Assembly (NCBI GenBank): GCA_030699565.1
Contig: JAUYLV010000042.1
Location: forward strand, 1-33,251
DNA length: 33,251 bases
Reading direction: 5' to 3'
Source: a bacterium
Lineage (GTDB): Bacteria > Patescibacteriota > Minisyncoccia > JAUYLV01
Below are positions 15,782 through 22,639 of this stretch, piece after piece. The notes under the pieces are model-generated. The model saw only the letters and a program-made list of their open reading frames with translations, was not told the DNA's origin and did no database searches. Within the stretch, counting starts at the first letter, position 1; every line of letters starts with the position of its first letter. The translations under genes and the position numbers were made by a program.

Positions 15782-16603
15782 ATGCATGACCGCGGCGAAG
15801 TGGACCGATATAGCGGGCGCTTAGAACCGCAACAGCGCCTAGATGCGGTTGTCTTGGTTGGTGTGCTGAAAAATAAAAAGGATCTTCGGCTGCTTTTGCG
15901 GAAGCGTTGGTATCGGATTCCTGCCGCATATATGCCAAAGCGGAAGTTCACTTATTTGGCGTTTTACCAACCGGCATCTTTTGGAAAATGCGGGAAGCGC
16001 ATCGAGCGCTATGCGCGCGTTACTGGCCGCAACGTAGTGAAACGCATACACCTTTTGCCGTTCGAGCCGGATCATCCGCGACGCGACGATATGTATATAA
16101 AGCTGGCGGTGACAAATATTAAAAAACTTTTCCGGCCTGTCAAAAACGTCATTCCGCGCCGGATCAACTTTGGTTTTACGACGCTTGGGCGGCTGTTATC
16201 GGCTAAGAATATATTGGAGCTCTACGGGGTGCCGGCTACGGAACAGATGATCGAGAAAAGCCTGAAATTCTACGGCATCCGCCCCCGACCGCAGTATCCC
16301 GTCATAAGCGGACGCAAAAGATATCGCATTGATCTTGCGATTGTGTGCAGGAAGGGGATTGTCGCCATCGAGTGTGATAATTATAAGGCGCATGCCGGCA
16401 GGGTGCATCGCTTGCAAGACCGTCAAAAGGATTTTCGGCTTAGGCGCTTGGGTTGGTTGGTATTGCGGCTTACGGAGAGAGATGTCATTGAAAGGCTTAA
16501 TCAAAGCATGGAACGGATCAAAAGCGCCGTACATGCCCTTGGCGGGCAGGCGAGGCGGCGCATGAGCGTGTCCGCGTCCTTTAAAGATATAATTTCCCGC
16601 TGA
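15782..16603 (+). CDS. DUF559-type nuclease with conserved N-terminal domain
   Basis: 273 residues. The C-terminal ~95 residues fit the DUF559/Vsr-like PD-(D/E)xK fold: RYRIDLAIV (metal Asp), GIVAIECDN (Glu-x-Asp), a His in YKAH, and RQKDFRLRRLGWLVLRLTE. Residues ~20-150 form another conserved unit (RKRWYRIPAAYMPK, YLAFYQPASFG, HLLPFEPDHPRR, RINFGFTTLGRLLSA). I recall the same two-part layout in uncharacterised proteins of cyanobacteria and Chloroflexi. It likely cuts or nicks DNA. It follows the helicase by 10 nt and ends just before palindrome B. Confidence 0.78.
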   Translation: MHDRGEVDRYSGRLEPQQRLDAVVLVGVLKNKKDLRLLLRKRWYRIPAAYMPKRKFTYLAFYQPASFGKCGKRIERYARVTGRNVVKRIHLLPFEPDHPRRDDMYIKLAVTNIKKLFRPVKNVIPRRINFGFTTLGRLLSAKNILELYGVPATEQMIEKSLKFYGIRPRPQYPVISGRKRYRIDLAIVCRKGIVAIECDNYKAHAGRVHRLQDRQKDFRLRRLGWLVLRLTERDVIERLNQSMERIKSAVHALGGQARRRMSVSASFKDIISR

Positions 16604-16604
16604 T

Positions 16605-16646
16605 ATCCTGACATACTTGAGAATGTTAGGATGTTCTAAATATTAT
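16605..16646 (+). promoter_or_regulatory. Palindromic element B over the regulator's promoter
   Basis: ATCCTGACAT (16605-16614), loop ACTTGAGA, ATGTTAGGAT (16623-16632): 10-bp arms, one mismatch. TTGAGA (16617-16622) in the loop can serve as -35, with TATTAT (16641-16646) 18 nt later and ATG 16652 5 nt beyond. This is the geometry of an autoregulatory operator. Confidence 0.7.
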
Positions 16647-16651
16647 CGCGC

Positions 16652-16939
16652 ATGACAGCATTAAAAACGGCAAAACAAATGGAGCGGCACCTGAAGGGTA
16701 TTGCAAATCACTATCGAATTGCAATGCTCCTGCTTATTGCCGAAAACGAAGGCGTCACGCTGGAAGACATTATTCAGCGGATGGGCGCAAATCAAAAAAC
16801 GCTTGGTGAACATTCAAGGCGACTGGTGAATGCGGGATTGATCGTTAAAAAATATCGCGGCAGATTTGTAGCGCATTCACTTTCGCTATACGGTAAAACG
16901 TTCGTTCAATTTTTGCAATTATTTAGGCGCAACGGATGA
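16652..16939 (+). CDS. ArsR-like winged-helix transcriptional regulator
   Basis: 95 residues. The layout ERHLKGIANHYRIAMLLLIA, a recognition helix around ANQKTLGEHSRRLVNAGL, and a wing (IVKKYRGRFVAHSLS) is that of ArsR/MarR-type winged helices; closely similar small regulators are common in Parcubacteria. No metal-binding Cys cluster is present, so the signal is unlikely to be a metal. The gene is bracketed by palindromes B and C, C overlapping its TGA, so it is the obvious candidate to bind them and control the cassette. Confidence 0.85.
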   Translation: MTALKTAKQMERHLKGIANHYRIAMLLLIAENEGVTLEDIIQRMGANQKTLGEHSRRLVNAGLIVKKYRGRFVAHSLSLYGKTFVQFLQLFRRNG

Positions 16940-16973
16940 CATACCAACATACTTGAGAATGTTGGTATGTCAT
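16936..16973. repeat. Perfect palindrome C at the end of the regulator gene
   Basis: Arms of 15 nt, ATGACATACCAACAT and its exact complement, around ACTTGAGA. It begins inside the regulator's last codons (stop TGA 16937-16939). It may be an operator for the next promoter (17002), a terminator-like hairpin (only four T follow), or both. Confidence 0.8.
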
Positions 16974-17001
16974 TTTGGTATTTAATATTTAGCATTCAGC
17001 A

Positions 17002-17029
17002 TTGACAGCGGCGCATAATCCGTTATTCT
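17002..17029 (+). promoter_or_regulatory. Promoter of hypothetical gene
   Basis: TTGACA (17002-17007), 16-nt spacer, TATTCT (17024-17029), starting 29 nt after palindrome C. Confidence 0.65.
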
Positions 17030-17060
17030 GGCAGAAGTTCTTGCCGATGAGGAGGAAAAT

Positions 17061-17531
17061 ATGCGTGACGGCATTGACGGCTACGTTCCAAGGGAATATG
17101 CCATTCCGTCGTTTGAAGAAGTTTTTGCTACATTCGGACTTTCAGAAAAGGAACAATGGTATTCGCGGGAGGGGATTGACCGTCTGAACCGGCGGAAACT
17201 CCGATGGCTCTATCAGGCAGCCCTATGCGCGCATGCGACGTTGAATGTTGTTATCGCCTTCTATCCGCAAAAAGATCGGTGGCACCTTGAACCGATACTT
17301 AATGATCTTATTTCCCCGCTGGAAGTGATGCGAAAGCATTTTTTGGATGATGCGCGGGCCGGTGTCGATATGGATGCGCTCATCAGGGATGCGGAGGCGG
17401 CGGTTGCGCATGCGGGAAACGTATTCAATAATACATGTCATATTTTGCCGGAGAATGTCATCAGAGCAATTCTTGAGGCGAGAGATGTATGCGATGAGGC
17501 CGTTCGGCAGCCGAAGTTAATTGCCGGATAA
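17061..17531 (+). CDS. Hypothetical helical protein
   Basis: 156 residues, not recognised. Largely helical with no membrane segment, including WLYQAALCAHATLNVVIAFY, SPLEVMRKHFLDDARAG and RDAEAAVAHAGNVFNN. The start is supported by AGGAGG at 17050-17055, 5 nt before ATG. It has its own promoter and terminator. Confidence 0.65.
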   Translation: MRDGIDGYVPREYAIPSFEEVFATFGLSEKEQWYSREGIDRLNRRKLRWLYQAALCAHATLNVVIAFYPQKDRWHLEPILNDLISPLEVMRKHFLDDARAGVDMDALIRDAEAAVAHAGNVFNNTCHILPENVIRAILEARDVCDEAVRQPKLIAG

Positions 17532-17561
17532 TTGAATAAACGCCATTTTTGGTGGTCGTAT

Positions 17562-17599
17562 ACCCGGGCAGAGCGTTTTACGCTCCGATCCGGGTTTTT
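17562..17599 (+). terminator. Two-part rho-independent terminator
   Basis: Outer stem ACCCGG / CCGGGT encloses an inner stem GAGCG / CGCTC with a TTTTA loop, followed by a T-rich run. Confidence 0.85.
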
Positions 17600-17609
17600 A
17601 ATTTTTATC

Positions 17610-17739
17610 CTGGACGCACGCCATCTGCGGGATTTGGCGGCATCTGTGACTGCGTATGAAAGGGCGCGCCTTAAACCCAGTGGAGGAGGAGATTGACTGG
17701 CTGGTCAAGGTGGGAGAAGTTCCCGTAAACTCTGCGTAA
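17610..17739 (+). pseudogene. Possible small gene broken by a 1-nt shift
   Basis: One frame reads LDARHLRDLAASVTAYERAR, then leaves protein-like sequence; the next frame carries NPVEEEIDWLVKVGEVPVNS and a stop at 17737-17739. Removing one C from the CCC run at 17685-17687 would join them into LKPVEEEIDW. As it stands, ATG 17656 gives a 27-residue frame. No family is recognised and no start is seen for the long version, so this is speculative. Confidence 0.3.
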
Positions 17740-17752
17740 TAGCTATTAAAAC

Positions 17753-17777
17753 CGGATTCAAGGAATCCGTTTTTTTT
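17753..17777 (+). terminator. Rho-independent terminator
   Basis: CGGATTC / GAATCCG with an AAG loop and eight T. The last two T belong to the next promoter's TTGACA. Confidence 0.9.
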
Positions 17778-17804
17778 GACAGAAGTCTCGCTTTCGTGTT
17801 TACT
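17776..17804 (+). promoter_or_regulatory. Promoter overlapping the preceding terminator
   Basis: TTGACA (17776-17781), 17-nt spacer, TTTACT (17799-17804). The transcript would start near 17811 and carry AGGAGG at 17832. Confidence 0.75.
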
Positions 17805-17844
17805 TTTGATAGATTTTGATCTTTGTAAAATAGGAGGATGGCAT

Positions 17845-18234
17845 ATGGACGTTCATGACATAGCTTTCCGTATGCGTGCGCTATCAGAAGATGCGATAGG
17901 TGAATTCAGGCCGTTTGCAATATATAATAATCGCCTTGATCACATACTGGTGCAAACCAAGGATTGCAGCATGACAGAAGTGCGGATCAACGGTTGTCTT
18001 ACGCTTCTTGAGGATAACTATTCTCAAGAGGGAGAGGCGAATCTCGTTGGTTTTCTGATTGAAGGGGCTTCCCGACTTTGCGCGAAATATCGCATTCGAA
18101 CTGATCCCGCCAAATTGCTTGAAATTTTTGGCGCGTTACTGAAAGAATCTCCCGATGTCGCCTCACATGTGTTCCGCTTGATTGCTCTTTTGGATTATGG
18201 CCGTGACCGGCTTGATACGGTTGAGATTCGCTGA
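17845..18234 (+). CDS. Hypothetical protein, first gene of a two-gene unit
   Basis: 129 residues, not recognised. Soluble and mixed, with polar segments (AFRMRALSEDAIGEFRPFAI, HILVQTKDCSMTEVRI) and a helical second half (AKLLEIFGALLKESPDVASH). The start is set by AGGAGG at 17832-17837, 7 nt before ATG 17845; upstream in-frame codons precede the Shine-Dalgarno site and are probably untranslated. The HD-like gene follows after 24 nt. Confidence 0.65.
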   Translation: MDVHDIAFRMRALSEDAIGEFRPFAIYNNRLDHILVQTKDCSMTEVRINGCLTLLEDNYSQEGEANLVGFLIEGASRLCAKYRIRTDPAKLLEIFGALLKESPDVASHVFRLIALLDYGRDRLDTVEIR

Positions 18235-18258
18235 TCATTACCGAATCTGGAGGGAAAC

Positions 18259-18894
18259 ATGCAAGCACTGCAAGCGCGACTTCAAGAAGCGGGAATATGG
18301 GACGAAAAACTCGAGAGCGAGGTGAAGGCTCTCTGGAAATACGGCATCGAACGCATCGGCAATGAGGCATTGCGGGATGCGGTAGCTAGCTTTCTTTGCT
18401 TCGTACCCCTGAAATTCTTTACGGATCACGCTTCCCGGAGCGGACGCTTTCATCCGCATTGGCAGAACGAACGCCACGGCACGCTGCGCAGCATCATTGA
18501 GTCCTGCGTGCTGGTGCCGCCGATGGCGCAGTATGTTCCGCAACTTCTCGATGCCGACCTAAAACCCGATCAGGGCGCCATTGACATTGCGTTGGCCGCG
18601 ACCATCATCTCCGATACCTGGAAGAAAGAGGATATCGGCGACGTGCATCATGGATCCGCCCATGGGCGCGTTGCCGCCATGCATTGGATAAAGTTCGCCC
18701 ACGCGCAAAAACTCGATCCCGAGATTGCCGACGCGGTGGCGATCGGCTCGATTTGGCACTACGGCGTCTACACGCCCGGCTGGAATCCTGAAATGGAAAT
18801 TCCACCCATTGCCTGGCTGGTTCACTTATGCGATGCGTTTACGGCGCAGCCGACGCTCGCGACTATCTATGAAAACAAAACCGTCATTACGTGA
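18259..18894 (+). CDS. HD-domain-like protein with altered metal site
   Basis: 211 residues. The segment SGRFHPHWQNERHGTLRSII followed by LAATIISDTWKKEDIGD and HHGSAHGRVAAMHW resembles HD phosphohydrolases, in which the pattern is H...HD...H...D. At the HD position this protein has Ser-Asp (IISDTWK), so the metal site is altered and catalysis may be lost or changed. A later His in WHYGVYTPGW could contribute. GGAGG lies 5 nt before the ATG. The TGA stop is inside the terminator stem. Confidence 0.6.
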   Translation: MQALQARLQEAGIWDEKLESEVKALWKYGIERIGNEALRDAVASFLCFVPLKFFTDHASRSGRFHPHWQNERHGTLRSIIESCVLVPPMAQYVPQLLDADLKPDQGAIDIALAATIISDTWKKEDIGDVHHGSAHGRVAAMHWIKFAHAQKLDPEIADAVAIGSIWHYGVYTPGWNPEMEIPPIAWLVHLCDAFTAQPTLATIYENKTVIT

Positions 18895-18902
18895 CGGTTT
18901 TT
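18877..18902 (+). terminator. Terminator overlapping the stop codon
   Basis: AAAACCGTCA / TGACGGTTTT stem around TTACG, with T-run. The TGA of the HD-like gene (18892-18894) is the start of the right arm. Confidence 0.9.
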
Positions 18903-18936
18903 CTTGTTATGAATCCAGATCCCGATGTATGCGAAA

Positions 18937-19668
18937 TCAAAAACTGCTGTGGTCCCAGACGGTTTCGAATTGGATTCGCTGGGTTTGGGCGATATCCGGG
19001 TCGTCGATGATAAGACCGAACGGGTTTTTTGCCATGAGGGAAACGGTTGCCACTCGGTCGCCGTAAATGAAATTCGCCGTGGTGAACGAGGGGTTGCCCG
19101 GTAGAAATTTAGTTTGCCGCGACTCGGTCGAATCCTTCCGCTTCAACTCTATGCTGCGGGGGGTTTGGTTTGTCAGAAGCCGTACGCGCAGATGTTTTAC
19201 GTGCCGTCGCTCGATGAAGTTCTTCAGATCCTCTCCGAGCACCTCTTCGGCGCTGTCGATTGAGGTGATGGCGCAGAGGGGATGCTGGCGTTCGAGGATG
19301 TCATTCAAGATCGCGCGGAATCCTTCGCGTCCCTCATGCATATAAAGAATGGGCTTTTTGTCGTGTACCCGCCAGCGTCCTTTCAGCTGTGGCATCACGA
19401 GGCGTAATTGGGATTCCCGATCCTGCAGGATCGACAATAACTTTTCCGGGCATTCGGCCTTATATAATTTGCGCGCGCCCATTCTGAAGGTATTTATAAG
19501 CCCCAGCGCCGCAAGCGTTTTTATTGCGTCGTAACAGCTTGAGCGCGTTATATGCGCGGCGTTCGCGATATCGGACATCAGGCTTTCGCCGAGCTCCAGC
19601 GATGCCAGATAGATCCGTATTTCCGATTCTTTGAGTCCGAAGTTTTGCAAGGCCCTTTTTATTTCCAT
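18937..19668 (-). CDS. TrmB-family transcriptional regulator
   Basis: 243 residues. The N-terminal TrmB winged helix (LKESEIRIYLASLELGES, then ITRSSCYDAIKTLAALGLI) is followed by a short coiled region and a C-terminal ~160-residue sensor-like domain (about 105-243) resembling the phospholipase-D-like effector part of TrmB proteins. TrmB proteins often sense sugars in archaea; the ligand here is unknown. It is divergent from the YceI-barrel operon and may control it. Confidence 0.85.
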   Translation of the reverse strand: MEIKRALQNFGLKESEIRIYLASLELGESLMSDIANAAHITRSSCYDAIKTLAALGLINTFRMGARKLYKAECPEKLLSILQDRESQLRLVMPQLKGRWRVHDKKPILYMHEGREGFRAILNDILERQHPLCAITSIDSAEEVLGEDLKNFIERRHVKHLRVRLLTNQTPRSIELKRKDSTESRQTKFLPGNPSFTTANFIYGDRVATVSLMAKNPFGLIIDDPDIAQTQRIQFETVWDHSSF

Positions 19669-19673
19669 AAATT

Positions 19674-19730
19674 AAAAGTGTCGGTTATTCCGTCATCACT
19701 TTTTATAGCATTCAACACATAAGATGTCAA
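19674..19730 (-). promoter_or_regulatory. TrmB-gene promoter with inverted repeat
   Basis: On the leftward strand TTGACA (19725-19730), 17-nt spacer, TATAAA (19702-19707). Arms TTAAAAGTG (19672-19680) and CACTTTTTA (19698-19706, one mismatch), 17 nt apart, overlap the -10 box and the start site. That is a likely autoregulatory operator. The remaining intergenic DNA to 19958 is A/T-rich and holds the divergent promoter (TTGAAA near 19853, TATCTT near 19875). Confidence 0.7.
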
Positions 19731-19958
19731 TAAGTATCTCAAAAAAGACTTTAAAAGCAGTGATATTATAACTCATGAAAATATGTGGCAGATGAACAAC
19801 ATTATTATGCTCTAAAAATGTAGGCGAATCTCTACAAAAGATATACGCTAAAGTTGAAACCGCTCTTTGAAAAACTATCTTATGGCAACGCGATAAGAAA
19901 AATAATCCTGATGAACGGATTTTTCTGAGCGTGATTAATTCGGCCAAAGGAGGATGCG

Positions 19959-20609
19959 ATGTCAATACGAAAAACCATGATCGCGGCAATATGCCTGCTT
20001 GTTATGGGGCTATGGATTCCCGTGCGAGCGGGGACGCCGGAAGGACTCACAAGCAAGAACGTGAGTGCCACCATTACCATCAATGGCACATCGACCGTGC
20101 GCGATTGGTCGTGTAAAGGACCGGCGTACGTAGAAGTGGTTCGGAGCAATGGAGCCGAAGAGGTTCCCGGATTAGGCGGCGGAATCGAAAGCGTCCGCAT
20201 CACTGTTGGCATTGATAATCTTGATTGCGAAAACGGCAACAAGAAAATGAACGAACATATGCGCAAGGCGCTAAAGGCGAAGGATCACCCCGAGATCATC
20301 TACAGCATGACGAAATACAGCGTGCAAGATTCCGTGACGATTCACGTGCGGGGAGGGCTGTCGATCGGTGGCGTGATTCTGCCCGCAGATCTTACGGCAG
20401 TGCTGAAGGCGATCAACGGAAACGGAGTTCGGGCCAACGGCGAGACGGAAATCAATATGGAAGATTTCAGTCTGAAGCCCCCATCGCTATTTTTGGGGAC
20501 GGTGAAGGTCGATCCGAAAGTTCGTGTAAAATTTTCGGTCGACATTACGCCGACGGATGCGACTACGAATGCATTGCATGTTCTGCAAAATCCCGGGCAG
20601 GCGCAATAA
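19959..20609 (+). CDS. yceI: Secreted YceI-family lipid-binding protein
   Basis: 216 residues. Signal peptide with probable cleavage after PVRA (about residue 24). NGTSTVRDWSC, HMRKALKAKDHPEI, GGLSIGGVILPADL and EDFSLKPPSLFLGTVK are the successive YceI motifs of a lipocalin-like barrel that binds polyisoprenoids or similar lipids outside the cytoplasm. AGGAGG sits 5 nt before the ATG. It is followed after 71 nt by a barrel protein, a pairing that suggests an outer-envelope task. Confidence 0.9.
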   Translation: MSIRKTMIAAICLLVMGLWIPVRAGTPEGLTSKNVSATITINGTSTVRDWSCKGPAYVEVVRSNGAEEVPGLGGGIESVRITVGIDNLDCENGNKKMNEHMRKALKAKDHPEIIYSMTKYSVQDSVTIHVRGGLSIGGVILPADLTAVLKAINGNGVRANGETEINMEDFSLKPPSLFLGTVKVDPKVRVKFSVDITPTDATTNALHVLQNPGQAQ

Positions 20610-20680
20610 CGGGTATTTCCGCTGTTGCCTGCGTCGACCGGCAATAATCATCTCAAAATCGAATTGATGGGGAGGTTTTT

Positions 20681-22027
20681 ATGAAAACGCTACTTCGCTC
20701 GATGCTCGCGGTGATCGTATTGGCCACCACACCGATGTTTGCGCAAGATACGGCCAATGCGCCCGATACGGATACGACCGATGCCCCCAAGCCCTTTGTG
20801 CGCAAGATCACGATGCAGCACTTTCGTTCGATCGACCAGCGCGGTATTAACGTGTTCGAGACGCCGAAGCTTGATGACACGGTTCGATTCGAAGGATTCA
20901 AGCTCGACTTCAATGCGGCATTCAGCCAGCCGATCCAAGCGCTGCGGCATAGCAACGAGGCTACGCCGGTCATGGCGGGTGCGGTGAATCAGAATGAGTT
21001 GATGCGCATGGGATTCGGTTTTACGGGTGCCTCGGCGAATCTGTATCTGAACGCGCAGCTGGCGGACGGCATTCGGGTTATGATGACCAGCTACTTGTCG
21101 ACCCGGCACCACAATGAAACGTGGGTAAAAGATGGCTATATGCTTATCGACAAGCTGCCTTTCCGGCATGACCTTCTGGACTTCATGATGGCGTTCACCA
21201 CGCTCAAGGTCGGCCACTTTGAGGTCAACTACGGCGATGCGCATTACCGCAGGTCTGACGGCGGTCATGCCATGTACAATCCGTTCGTCGAAAATTATTT
21301 GCTGGACGCGTTCGCAACCGAAGTCGGCGCCGAAGTGGATCTGCGCGCCGCGGGGTTCCTGGCGGTGGCAGCGGTGACCGGTGCGGAGATCAAGGGCAAT
21401 ATTTTGAAGCCCGAAGATCGCGCCCCCGCTTTAATCGGCAAGTTGGGTTTTGACCGGCAGCTAACGCCGAAGCTGCGCGTGCGGTTGACGGGATCTACGT
21501 ATCGCAACGCAAAGTCGCCCGGCAATACGCTCTATGCGGGTGATCGCTCCGGATCGCGGTATTTCTATGTGCTGGAAAATACCCAGGCGGTCTCAACCTC
21601 GCAATTTCGCTCGGGCCGCCTCAATCCCGGCTTCGGCTACAGGGTCACTGCCAATCAGATCAACCCGTTCCTCAAGTACGGCGGTCTGGAAGTATTCGGT
21701 GTTATCGAACAGGCTTCGGGACGCAACAAGAACGAAGCCGCAGACCGAACATGGCGGCAATACGCGACCGACGTCGTTTATCGGTTTTTGGCCGATGAAA
21801 AGGCGTACATTGGGTTGCGACTGAACAAGGCCACGGGTCAGCTCGCCGGCATTACGGGTAATGTGGGCGCAAACCGCATTGCAGTCGGTGGCGGCATGTT
21901 CCTGACGCCGAACGTTCTTATGAAGGGCGAGTACGTCGTTCAGAAGATGCTTAACTTTCCTACCGACAACATCAATCACGGCGGAAAGTTCAACGGACTC
22001 GTGCTGGAAGCCGTCATCGCGTTCTGA
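20681..22027 (+). CDS. Outer-membrane beta-barrel (porin-like) protein
   Basis: 448 residues. Signal peptide cleaved around MFA-QD (residue 21). The mature part has alternating amphipathic strands with aromatic residues at turns, and it ends in VLEAVIAF: a terminal Phe preceded by alternating hydrophobics is the BAM-recognition signal of Gram-negative outer-membrane proteins. The barrel fills the whole mature chain. It looks like a porin but matches no porin class I can name. Such a protein is out of place in a CPR cell, which has no classical outer membrane. GGGAGG lies upstream; a terminator follows. Confidence 0.75.
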   Translation: MKTLLRSMLAVIVLATTPMFAQDTANAPDTDTTDAPKPFVRKITMQHFRSIDQRGINVFETPKLDDTVRFEGFKLDFNAAFSQPIQALRHSNEATPVMAGAVNQNELMRMGFGFTGASANLYLNAQLADGIRVMMTSYLSTRHHNETWVKDGYMLIDKLPFRHDLLDFMMAFTTLKVGHFEVNYGDAHYRRSDGGHAMYNPFVENYLLDAFATEVGAEVDLRAAGFLAVAAVTGAEIKGNILKPEDRAPALIGKLGFDRQLTPKLRVRLTGSTYRNAKSPGNTLYAGDRSGSRYFYVLENTQAVSTSQFRSGRLNPGFGYRVTANQINPFLKYGGLEVFGVIEQASGRNKNEAADRTWRQYATDVVYRFLADEKAYIGLRLNKATGQLAGITGNVGANRIAVGGGMFLTPNVLMKGEYVVQKMLNFPTDNINHGGKFNGLVLEAVIAF

Positions 22028-22045
22028 CCATGCAGCGATATATCC

Positions 22046-22069
22046 ACCCCGCCTCTTGCGGGGTTTTTT
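22046..22069 (+). terminator. Rho-independent terminator
   Basis: ACCCCGC / GCGGGGT with a CTCTT loop and six T, ending the YceI-barrel operon. Confidence 0.9.
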
Positions 22070-22244
22070 CATTTACGAGGCATATGCTTTCGGTGATTTG
22101 AGACGATCATTGGCTGGTTATGCGCCGTCGAAGCGACTGCGAGAGTTATTCCTTGATTTACCGTTAACGTAGCGTAGGATCTCAGTATGCAGAAGGCATG
22201 CATATCTTCTTTGACAATGTTCATTGCGGAAATGCGCTTACCAA

Positions 22245-22273
22245 TTGCGGGTTGTGGCAGGTGATTCCATTAT
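22245..22273 (+). promoter_or_regulatory. Promoter of small membrane protein gene
   Basis: TTGCGG (22245-22250), 17-nt spacer, CATTAT (22268-22273); ATG 22283 is 9 nt beyond, so the leader is minimal. Confidence 0.55.
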
Positions 22274-22282
22274 GATCGGCGA

Positions 22283-22534
22283 ATGCCGAAGAAGGGCGGT
22301 AACGGCATGCGTTATGCCAGAATGATCGTTGGCGCGGTACTCGCCGTGTTGTTTACGGGAACACTTCTGGGAACCTTGCTTTTGGCCTATCTTGGCCTAT
22401 TGGCGACCGATATCGGCGCTTTCGAATACATCATTATCGTCGGCGGACTTTTGCCGAATGCTCTGTTGGCGCTGCTTATTATCGCTTTCGCATGTGTGCT
22501 TTATCTGGTTTTTTGGCGGCGAAAAGAAAATTAA
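22283..22534 (+). CDS. Small two-helix membrane protein
   Basis: 83 residues, not recognised. A Lys/Gly/Arg N-terminus, two long hydrophobic helices (about 11-37 and 46-77) and a basic C-terminus (WRRKEN), which predicts both ends inside. ATG 22283 fits the promoter; 22307 is an alternative. Its terminator overlaps the next promoter. Confidence 0.65.
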   Translation: MPKKGGNGMRYARMIVGAVLAVLFTGTLLGTLLLAYLGLLATDIGAFEYIIIVGGLLPNALLALLIIAFACVLYLVFWRRKEN

Positions 22535-22553
22535 GGGATCATTTTTCGAAGGG

Positions 22554-22578
22554 CGTGTGCTTGACACACGCTTTTTTG
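22554..22578 (+). terminator. Rho-independent terminator
   Basis: GCGTGTG / CACACGC stem with a CTTGA loop and six T. Confidence 0.9.
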
Positions 22579-22590
22579 TTATATATAATA
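22562..22590 (+). promoter_or_regulatory. Perfect-consensus promoter inside a terminator
   Basis: TTGACA (22562-22567), 17-nt spacer, TATAAT (22585-22590). The -35 box is formed by the loop and right arm of the upstream terminator. It drives the cation-efflux and cytochrome genes. Confidence 0.9.
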
Positions 22591-22639
22591 TATATGCAAT
22601 ATTAAATTTCCTTTATAATTTAATGATTTAGGAGGCGAT

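Noticed and set aside
22069-22224. 51-codon leftward frame after the barrel protein
   Set aside because: No promoter or terminator in its direction, and it abuts the rightward terminator. Composition is plausible but not enough to call.
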